From assembly GCA_032117595.1 (NCBI GenBank), contig JAULYZ010000085.1:1-19330 (forward strand): a stretch of DNA of 19,330 bases, written 5' to 3'. Under the pieces are notes generated by a model. That model saw only the letters and a list, made by a program, of their open reading frames with translations, had not been told where the DNA came from and did no database searches. This DNA comes from WLJO01 sp032117595 (GTDB lineage: Bacteria > Actinomycetota > Acidimicrobiia > Acidimicrobiales > Ilumatobacteraceae). The translations under genes were made by a program, and so were the position numbers. This document shows positions 14,075-19,330 of this stretch, piece after piece. Each line of letters begins with the position of its first letter. Position 1 is the first letter of the stretch.

Positions 14075-15022
14075 TCACCAACGCCGTTCGAATCGGTTCC
14101 GGAGGGTGATTGCGATGGCGTTGAGCAGCACCACCACGAGCAGCAGCACGAGCGAGGCTGCTGCGGTAACGGCCCGGAAATCGCTCCCGGTCTGGCGCGC
14201 ATACGAGAAGATGGCCACCGGCATCGAGGTGAAGCCACCCTTGGTGACCTGCTCCCACAGGCTCTGGTCGCCAGTTCGCAGGAGGCCGGTGATGCCACCG
14301 ACGAGCAGCAGGGGGGCCGCCTCTCCGGCTGCGCGGGAGAGCGAGAGAATCGTCCCGGTGAGAATCCCCGGGCCGGCCGAGGGCAGAACGTGCGACCGAA
14401 TCGTCTCCCACTGGGTGGCACCCACCCCGTACGCGCCCTCGCGGATGGAGCGCGGTACCGCACGCAGTGCCTCCGATGCCGTGATGATGACGATGGGCAG
14501 CACCAGTACCGAGAGCGTGAGTCCTCCCGCAATCACGGTTCTGCCGCCCGTGAGCCCGCCGGCAAACTTGACGAAGATCGAGAGGCCGAGGATGCCGTAC
14601 ACGATCGAGGGCACACCGGCGAGATTCCGGACGTTCACCCGAAGGATCCGGGCGATCCGTGAGTCGCCTGCGTACTCCTCGAGATAGATCGCACACGCGA
14701 TCCCGAGCGGGAACGCAACGATGGCAACGATCACAGCGAGAAAGAGGGTCCCTCTGATCGCCTGACCGACGCCGGCCGTCCGAGCATCCGACGCGTCGAG
14801 CGTTCCGGTGATGAAGTCGCCGAAGCCTGAGTCGAGAACCGACCACGAGCGCTGGAAGAGGTGGACAATGAGGACCACCAGAATCAACAACGACACGGCC
14901 AGCGCGGAGAGCAGCAGGCCCTCAACAACCCGACCTGAGAGGTTCTGTCGGCGACTCGCCCGGCTTCGGGTGAGACCGGCGGCACTTGCTGCGCCGAAAC
15001 GTGCGGGGTTCGTGAGTGCCAC
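14075..15022 (-). CDS. pstA: Phosphate ABC transporter permease PstA
   Basis: A 315-residue permease, one of the two membrane subunits forming the phosphate channel with PstC. Seen: a basic N-terminus, a first transmembrane helix at about 33-55, ITGTLDASDARTAGVGQAIRGTL, PLGIACAIYLEEYAGDSRIARILR, VRNLAGVPSIVYGILGLSIFV, and the EAA loop REGAYGVGATQWETIRSHVLPSAGPGILTG that docks on PstB, followed by RAAGEAAPLLLVGG. The length is normal. The GTG start has GGGAGGAG 8 nt upstream. The gene begins 2 nt after the pstC stop, so the two are surely cotranscribed. Confidence 0.95.
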   Translation of the reverse strand: MALTNPARFGAASAAGLTRSRASRRQNLSGRVVEGLLLSALAVSLLILVVLIVHLFQRSWSVLDSGFGDFITGTLDASDARTAGVGQAIRGTLFLAVIVAIVAFPLGIACAIYLEEYAGDSRIARILRVNVRNLAGVPSIVYGILGLSIFVKFAGGLTGGRTVIAGGLTLSVLVLPIVIITASEALRAVPRSIREGAYGVGATQWETIRSHVLPSAGPGILTGTILSLSRAAGEAAPLLLVGGITGLLRTGDQSLWEQVTKGGFTSMPVAIFSYARQTGSDFRAVTAAASLVLLLVVVLLNAIAITLRNRFERRW

Positions 15023-15024
15023 GA

Positions 15025-15969
15025 TCAGTACTCCTCCCGCACCTTGCGCACGAGACGGTCACCGGCGATGTTCAACAACAGGGTGAGGACGAACAGCAAG
15101 AAGCCGAGGAAGAACAGGCTCTGGAATGCGAGGCCGCTGCCGGCGATCTGATCGCTACCAAATCCGAGAGCGGCCATGGCGGCAGTCATGGTCTGCCCCG
15201 GCTGGAACGGATCGACCGAGAAGAGGCCGCCGCCCACCGCCCCGGCCGCGATGGCCACCACCATGGTCTCGCCGATTGCCCGCGACACCCCGAGGATGAG
15301 CGCTGCGATCACCCCGGAGATCCCGGCAGGCAGGACCACCCGGAACGTGGTGGTGGCTCGCCGCGCGCCGAGCCCGAACGAGGCCTCTCGCAGCGACATG
15401 GGCACGGCCCGCAAGGCATCCTCGGCAACGGAGGCGACGATGGGGATGGTGAGCACTCCCACGGCGATTCCCGCCGCCGCGAAGTTAAAGGCCTTGTTCG
15501 CGCCGCCGACCAGATTGGTGATGATGTCGGGGTTGATGAACGAGATGGCGAAGTACCCGAGCACCACGCTGGGGATACCGGCAAGGATCTCCACGATGGG
15601 CTTGAGGATGCGCCGGACCCTCGGTCGGGCGAACTCCGAGAGATAGATCGCCGAGCCGAGCCCCAGCGGCACTGCGATGAGCATGGCGATGCCGCTCACA
15701 ATGAGCGTTCCGACGAACAGCGTCTTGATGTCGAAGCGCCCACGTCGCGGGAACCATCCGATGTCCCAGAGCTTCGCCTTCTCGACCTGCCAGAAAAACG
15801 CCCATGCGTCGGCGAACAGCACGTAGAGGATCAGCAGCGTGATCACGAAGGTGAGCACCGCTGCGATGCCGAACAGCCACTTCATCGTGCGGTCGGACCG
15901 CCGCCGCTTTGCCGAGAGCCGAAGGTTGACCGCGGGGGCACCAGACGTCTGAGTGGGGGCTTCGCTCAC
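15025..15969 (-). CDS. pstC: Phosphate ABC transporter permease PstC
   Basis: A 314-residue permease, partner of PstA. Seen: a cytoplasmic N-terminus with KRRRSDR, first transmembrane helix at about 31-53, PRRGRFDIKTLFVGTLIVSGIAMLIAVPLGLGSAIYLSEFA, KPIVEILAGIPSVVLGYFAI, and the EAA loop REASFGLGARRATTTFRVVLPAGISGVIAA followed by SRAIGETMVVAIAAG and QTMTAAMAA, all standard for PstC. The GTG start has AGGAG 6 nt upstream, overlapping the end of the preceding pstS. The gap to that gene is 9 nt. Confidence 0.95.
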   Translation of the reverse strand: MSEAPTQTSGAPAVNLRLSAKRRRSDRTMKWLFGIAAVLTFVITLLILYVLFADAWAFFWQVEKAKLWDIGWFPRRGRFDIKTLFVGTLIVSGIAMLIAVPLGLGSAIYLSEFARPRVRRILKPIVEILAGIPSVVLGYFAISFINPDIITNLVGGANKAFNFAAAGIAVGVLTIPIVASVAEDALRAVPMSLREASFGLGARRATTTFRVVLPAGISGVIAALILGVSRAIGETMVVAIAAGAVGGGLFSVDPFQPGQTMTAAMAALGFGSDQIAGSGLAFQSLFFLGFLLFVLTLLLNIAGDRLVRKVREEY

Positions 15970-15978
15970 CAGTTGCTC

Positions 15979-17046
15979 CTAGTCGCCAACGTGGGTCCCG
16001 AGTAGACGAGTCGACCATGCGGTTCGGGTTTCTGCGAGATCGGCGTCGTTCAGCCGGACGAACGGCACCTGGCCAGCGCCAGCGCCGATCACGGCCATTC
16101 CGTCATCGGACAGGTAGTAGTCGACAAACTCACCGACCGCAGGTCTCGACTTGGCCCGGTCTGCGTTGACGTACACATAGAGCGAACGCGCCACGGGGTA
16201 CTCGCCCCCAGCAATGGTCTCGGGGGTGGGCTCGACGCATCCCTTGCCGGCGTCCACATGGAGCGGCTTGATCTTGTCGAGGTTCTCCTCCACGAAGGCG
16301 AAGCCCACCCAACCGAGCGACGTCGGGTTGGCGGCTATGCCCTCGATGATCACGTTGTCGTTCGGGCTCGCCGTGTAGTCCGGACGCGGCAGCACGTCCT
16401 CGGCACCAAGCTTCTTGCCGACCTTCGCGGTCACGAGTTCCACGAAGGAGTCGAACGTGCCCGACTCCTCACCGGGTGCCGTCACCGCGAGCGAGGCATC
16501 CGGGTACGGGGCGTGAATCAGCCCGAATTCGTCGCCGAGCGTCACCCGGAGTTCCTCGGCTGCCGCATTGGCGTCCTTCCAGTTGTCGCGACCGATGGCA
16601 TCAGGCCCGAGCAGCACCCAGAGGTCGGCGAAGCTGATGCAGTCAACGAGGTCATTCGAGGCGGCTGTGACCACCGAGAGCCCGTCCACAGCGATGCGGA
16701 GCTCGACAAACTCGATGCCCTTCGCCGCGCACTTCTCGACTTCTGCTTCCTTGATCGGACGAGATGCATTCGTGATGTCCACCTCGCCGGCACAGAACTT
16801 CGCGAACCCGTCTCCGGTGCCCGGTCCCTCGATCTGGATGGCAACCTTCGGGTTCGCTGCGCCGAAGAGCTTGGCCACAGCGGTGGAGATGGGTTCCACG
16901 GTGGACGAGCCCGAGATGAAGATCCCGCCATCGCCGGACGGCACGGTGGAGTCCGAGGTGGAGCCGCCGCCGCCACACGCCGACACCACGAGGACCGAGA
17001 GCACAGCAGCACTTCCGACTCGTTGGTACTTGTGGCGCAGGCTCAC
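15979..17046 (-). CDS. pstS: Phosphate-binding lipoprotein PstS, second tandem copy
   Basis: A 355-residue PstS-type solute-binding lipoprotein that captures phosphate outside the membrane and delivers it to PstC/PstA. Seen: signal peptide VSLRHKYQRVGSAAVLSVLV with lipobox VSAC (C24), then GGGGS; SGSSTVEPISTAVAKLFG, ITNASRPIKEAE and EESGTFDSFVEL, which supply the Ser, Arg and Thr phosphate ligands in this family; PDYTASPNDNVIIEGI; SLGWVGFAFVEENL; a C-terminal ADRAKSRPAVGEFVDYYLSDDG. The frame is open to 17226; the GTG at 17046 is chosen because the lipoprotein signal begins there, with GGAG 9 nt upstream. It is a close paralogue of the gene immediately upstream, differing mainly in the linker after the lipobox. 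It has its own PHO-box promoter. Confidence 0.93.
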   Translation of the reverse strand: MSLRHKYQRVGSAAVLSVLVVSACGGGGSTSDSTVPSGDGGIFISGSSTVEPISTAVAKLFGAANPKVAIQIEGPGTGDGFAKFCAGEVDITNASRPIKEAEVEKCAAKGIEFVELRIAVDGLSVVTAASNDLVDCISFADLWVLLGPDAIGRDNWKDANAAAEELRVTLGDEFGLIHAPYPDASLAVTAPGEESGTFDSFVELVTAKVGKKLGAEDVLPRPDYTASPNDNVIIEGIAANPTSLGWVGFAFVEENLDKIKPLHVDAGKGCVEPTPETIAGGEYPVARSLYVYVNADRAKSRPAVGEFVDYYLSDDGMAVIGAGAGQVPFVRLNDADLAETRTAWSTRLLGTHVGD

Positions 17047-17082
17047 GAAACACAACTCCGCAGACGCGTAGGGGCAGGCGCC

Positions 17083-17088
17083 ACGGTA
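17083..17088 (-). promoter_or_regulatory. -10 hexamer of the second pstS
   Basis: TACCGT on the minus strand. It stands 27 bp downstream of the two PHO-box repeats and 37 bp upstream of the GTG at 17046, leaving an untranslated leader of about 30 nt with a GGAG ribosome site. No -35 match is seen, as expected for an activator-dependent promoter. Confidence 0.55.
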
Positions 17089-17115
17089 CGTGTCGAACCT
17101 GTCCTCCGGCTGCAC

Positions 17116-17137
17116 CGAAGGTAAACAGGGGGTAAAC
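17116..17137 (-). promoter_or_regulatory. PHO box: two 11-bp direct repeats upstream of the second pstS
   Basis: On the minus strand GTTTACCCCCT (17137-17127) is followed directly by GTTTACCTTCG (17126-17116): the seven core bases are identical and the period is 11 bp. This matches the layout of actinobacterial and other PhoB/PhoP/RegX3 boxes (G-T-T-C-A-C-C-like core, 11-bp units). It is the likely binding site of the RegX3-like regulator encoded in the same operon. Confidence 0.75.
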
Positions 17138-17176
17138 ACGACCTGACGCCTGCCCGAACGCGGACTGCGGTACGGG

Positions 17177-18301
17177 TTACTTGCCGCCGTCGCGGGTGCC
17201 GACGGTCTTGGCCGTCCACACGCCACGGGTGGCCTCGAGGTCGGCAGCTGCGAGCGGCACGTAAGGCACCTTGCCCTCGCCGACGCCGATCACGCTCACG
17301 CCCTCATCGCTGAGGAAGAAGTCGACGAACGGCCCGAGCGCCGGGTTCTCGGCGAGCTTCTTGGTGCTCACGTAGATGTAGAGCGCACGGGCAATCGGGT
17401 AGTCGCCTGCTGCGATGGTCTCGGGGGTGGGCTCGACACAGCCCTTGCCGGCGTCCACCTGGAGCGGCTTGATCTTGTCGAGGCTCTCCTCCACGAAGGC
17501 GAAGCCCACCCAACCGAGCGACGTCGGGTTGGCCGAGATGCCCTCGATGATCACGTTGTCGTTCGGGCTTGCCGTGTAGTCCGGACGCGGGTCGAACTCC
17601 TTGAGCTCGAGCACCTTGCCGACCTTGCCCATCACGATCTCGACGAACGAGTCGAATGTGCCCGACTCCTCACCGGGGGCGGTCACCGTGAGCGGCGCAT
17701 CGGGGTACGGGTTGTGGAACTTGCCCAGGTCCTCGCCGACCTTCGCCTTCAACTCCTCGGCCGCCGCGTTGGCGTCCTTCCAGTTGTTGCGGCCGAGTGC
17801 ATCGGGGCCGAGCAGCACCCAGAGGTCCGCGAAGCTGAGGCACTCGATTGCGGTGTTCTCCTTGGCGGTCACCACGGACAGACCGTCGATGGCCACCTTG
17901 AGCTCGATGAAATCGACACCGTTCTTGGCGCAATCCTCGGCCTCGGCCTTCTTGATCGGGCGGGAGGCATCGGAGATGTCGGTCTCACCGGAACAGAACT
18001 TGGCGAATCCGTCGCCGGTTCCTGGTCCCTCGATCTGGATGGCGACCTTCGGGTTCGCTGCGCCGAAGAGCTTGGCCACGGCGGTGGTGATTGGCTCGAC
18101 GGTGGATGAGCCGGAGACGAAGAGCGATCCGCTCAGTTCCGCACCCGGCGTCGTTGCTGCGGTCGTCTCGGTTGCTCCACTGGTCGCCGGAGCGGCCGTG
18201 GTGGTGCTCTCGGACGATCCGTCGTCGCTGCAGGCGCCCGCGATGAGTGCGAACGCCACTGCAGCACACGTAAGGCCGAAACGCTTTGACGTGATGTTCA
18301 C
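17177..18301 (-). CDS. pstS: Phosphate-binding lipoprotein PstS, first tandem copy
   Basis: A 374-residue PstS-type lipoprotein, first gene of the phosphate operon. Seen: signal peptide VNITSKRFGLTCAAVAFALI with lipobox AGAC (C24), a Ser/Thr/Ala linker of about 35 residues, then SGSSTVEPITTAVAKLFG, ISDASRPIKKAE, EESGTFDSFVEI and SLGWVGFAFVEESL, the same landmarks as the neighbouring copy. The binding domain aligns with the second copy over its whole length at a constant DNA offset of 1,201 bp in the two segments checked. The open frame reaches 18580, but the GTG at 18301 has AAGGAG 9 nt upstream and begins the signal peptide. It is separated from the second copy by 130 bp holding that copy's PHO box. 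Two copies may differ in affinity or expression. Confidence 0.93.
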   Translation of the reverse strand: MNITSKRFGLTCAAVAFALIAGACSDDGSSESTTTAAPATSGATETTAATTPGAELSGSLFVSGSSTVEPITTAVAKLFGAANPKVAIQIEGPGTGDGFAKFCSGETDISDASRPIKKAEAEDCAKNGVDFIELKVAIDGLSVVTAKENTAIECLSFADLWVLLGPDALGRNNWKDANAAAEELKAKVGEDLGKFHNPYPDAPLTVTAPGEESGTFDSFVEIVMGKVGKVLELKEFDPRPDYTASPNDNVIIEGISANPTSLGWVGFAFVEESLDKIKPLQVDAGKGCVEPTPETIAAGDYPIARALYIYVSTKKLAENPALGPFVDFFLSDEGVSVIGVGEGKVPYVPLAAADLEATRGVWTAKTVGTRDGGK

Positions 18302-18338
18302 TGCTGCTTGCTCCTTGTAGGTGTTTGGGGGCAAGGGC

Positions 18339-18344
18339 AACGTA
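18339..18344 (-). promoter_or_regulatory. -10 hexamer of the first pstS
   Basis: TACGTT on the minus strand, 27 bp downstream of the PHO-box repeats and 38 bp before the GTG at 18301. This is the same spacing, within 1 bp, as at the second pstS. Confidence 0.6.
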
Positions 18345-18371
18345 GGAGGGCCACCTGACGGGCTACTGGCC

Positions 18372-18393
18372 CCGAGATGACGCCGAGGTGAAC
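18372..18393 (-). promoter_or_regulatory. PHO box: two 11-bp direct repeats upstream of the first pstS
   Basis: On the minus strand GTTCACCTCGG (18393-18383) is followed directly by CGTCATCTCGG (18382-18372); 8 of 11 positions agree. The first unit fits the known Streptomyces PHO-box core GTTCACC. The second is weaker. Its position relative to the -10 is identical to that of the box at the second pstS, which supports the call. Confidence 0.7.
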
Positions 18394-18404
18394 GTTCGGG
18401 AACG
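18393..18404. promoter_or_regulatory. Short inverted repeat abutting the PHO box
   Basis: CGTTC-GG-GAACG is a perfect 5-bp inverted repeat around a 2-bp centre, sharing one base with the outer PHO-box unit. It could be a second regulator's operator or chance; no such palindrome is seen at the second pstS promoter. Confidence 0.3.
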
Positions 18405-18417
18405 CTTTGCCCGGTGC

Positions 18418-19227
18418 TCAGCCTGCGAGGCGCGTCCGCAACGAGTCGATTGCCGAGGTCGGCAGACCGCATCCCGTCAGCCAGTCGGCGACCGAACCGT
18501 GGCGAGCGCGAAGATCGTCGAGCACGTGGCGGATCGTCGCCGGGTCCGACGCCATGGCGCGATTCATCCGGGGCTCCCACTGCGATGGCGGTCCGTAGAG
18601 CGCCTCCAGCCGCGGGTTTCGTACCCGTTCGAGGAAACGTTCCCGGAGCGTCGGCATCACCCGTTCGGTCAGGGCGTAATCAGCTGCAATGTTGTGGTCG
18701 CCGACACCGAGCAGGTCGAGCAGCAGCGCTGTCACGAGACCCGTGCGGTCCTTGCCTGCCGCACAGTGGAACACCACCGGTCGCGCGGTGGCGGCGAGCA
18801 ACTCGAGAACCGTCGCGAACTGTGGGCCCGTCCTGTCGAGCATGTCCAGGTACTCCTGTGCCATGGGCCGCTCGGCGATGTCTTGGCTGTCGACAGGTGT
18901 TTCTGCGCCCGGCAAGCGGGGCTCAGTCCGCTGGGTCTCGTCGAAGATCGAGATGTTGTGCCACCGGATCCCGGCATCACGGATGGGACCCACCCCGATG
19001 AGCTCGACCTCACCCGCAGTCCGCAGGTCGATGACGGTCTCGATGCCCACCGTGCGCACCACGAGGTCCACATCGCGGTCGCTCATGGTGTGGAGCGAGT
19101 CCGCGCGGTAGACGAGCCCGGTACGCACACTGCCTCCTGCGTCGGTCGGATAGCCGCCGAGATCACGGAAGTTCACCGGTCCGTCGAGCGCGAGCCAACG
19201 CGCCTGTACTTGTGCGTCTTGGTCCAT
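18418..19227 (-). CDS. Tyrosine-protein phosphatase (Y_phosphatase3 / PtpB-LipA type)
   Basis: A 269-residue protein tyrosine (or lipid) phosphatase. Seen: GPVNFRDLGGYPTDAGGSVRTGLVYRAD at 16-43, the conserved N-terminus of this family; GIETVIDLRTAGEVE (61-75) with the DLR motif; and the P-loop VFHCAAGKDRTGLV, with catalytic C155 and R161 in the HCxxGKDRTG form typical of MptpB/LipA-type enzymes that act on phosphotyrosine, phosphoserine or phosphoinositides. The length is usual for the family. The ATG at 19227 has GGGGA about 5 nt upstream. The gene ends 116 bp before the first pstS start, within whose promoter region its stop lies. It seems cotranscribed with the gene entering from the right edge. 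Confidence 0.88.
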   Translation of the reverse strand: MDQDAQVQARWLALDGPVNFRDLGGYPTDAGGSVRTGLVYRADSLHTMSDRDVDLVVRTVGIETVIDLRTAGEVELIGVGPIRDAGIRWHNISIFDETQRTEPRLPGAETPVDSQDIAERPMAQEYLDMLDRTGPQFATVLELLAATARPVVFHCAAGKDRTGLVTALLLDLLGVGDHNIAADYALTERVMPTLRERFLERVRNPRLEALYGPPSQWEPRMNRAMASDPATIRHVLDDLRARHGSVADWLTGCGLPTSAIDSLRTRLAG

Positions 19228-19243
19228 GAGTGTCCCCGAACGG

Positions 19244-19330
19244 TCAGCGCCGTTGGTTCATCCTGCGCAGTTCGGCCTGCGGGTGCATGGCGTCGGACGA
19301 CCCGCGCCGGTGCCAGTTCCCCTCGCCGTC
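19244..19330 (-). CDS. C-terminal end of an unrecognised gene, partial
   Basis: An open frame enters from the right edge on the minus strand and ends in TGA at 19246-19244 after 28 codons (GSSDAMHPQAELRRMNQRR is the C-terminus). The stop lies 16 nt before the ATG of the phosphatase gene, which is typical operon spacing. Codon composition looks like its neighbours. Too little is visible to name a product, and it could be chance. Confidence 0.45.
   Translation of the reverse strand, partial: DGEGNWHRRGSSDAMHPQAELRRMNQRR

Noticed and set aside
15016..16005. 329-codon plus-strand open frame opposite pstC
   Set aside because: Low-complexity Glu/Asp/His/Arg translation is the typical mirror of a hydrophobic membrane protein in GC-rich DNA.

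Overview
The window is GC-rich chromosomal DNA with densely packed genes on both strands. It has no mobile elements, RNA genes or CRISPR arrays, and no gene-free stretch over about 130 bases. GTG starts, starts lying exactly 7 nt after a TANNNT hexamer (leaderless mRNAs), WRHPSE-motif and DUF2342/Zincin_2 proteins and a SenX3-RegX3-like pair all point to an actinobacterium. The style suggests the Acidimicrobiia/Ilumatobacter side of the phylum, but that placement is an inference.

Left part (1-9172), mixed housekeeping and catabolic genes: the 3' part of a nitroreductase gene; a TesB-type acyl-CoA thioesterase; a secreted PQQ-type sugar dehydrogenase lipoprotein; then on the minus strand a tightly overlapped moaE > mreB > crotonase unit. 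Divergent from moaE is a membrane-anchored HtrA-like protein with a PDZ domain whose protease triad appears to be lost. Next come a minus-strand SDR/epimerase-like protein with an altered active site and a C-terminal membrane anchor, a HpcH/HpaI-type aldolase, and a Zincin_2 protein whose HExxH motif is degraded. Three convergent gene pairs end within 4 nt of each other or overlap by 15 and 65 bp.

Right part (9108-18301), minus strand: a complete phosphate acquisition and sensing locus in the order pstS-pstS-pstC-pstA-pstB-phoU-senX3-like-regX3-like, followed by an MFS transporter with its own start-proximal promoter. From pstC to regX3 the genes touch or overlap. Each of the two tandem pstS genes is preceded by two 11-bp PHO-box repeats set exactly 27 bp upstream of a TANNNT -10 hexamer. 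This suggests that RegX3 activates its own operon and that the promoter was duplicated together with pstS. PstS lipoproteins capture phosphate, PstC/PstA/PstB import it, and PhoU with the SenX3-like kinase reports transporter status to RegX3.

Right edge (18418-19330): a HCxAGKDRTG-type protein tyrosine phosphatase and the last 28 codons of an unrecognised upstream gene, both on the minus strand.

No wholly new system was found. The most notable items are the duplicated pstS/PHO-box promoter architecture, the set of TANNNT-N7-start leaderless promoters (two overlapping head to head), and three neighbouring enzyme-fold proteins with missing catalytic residues.
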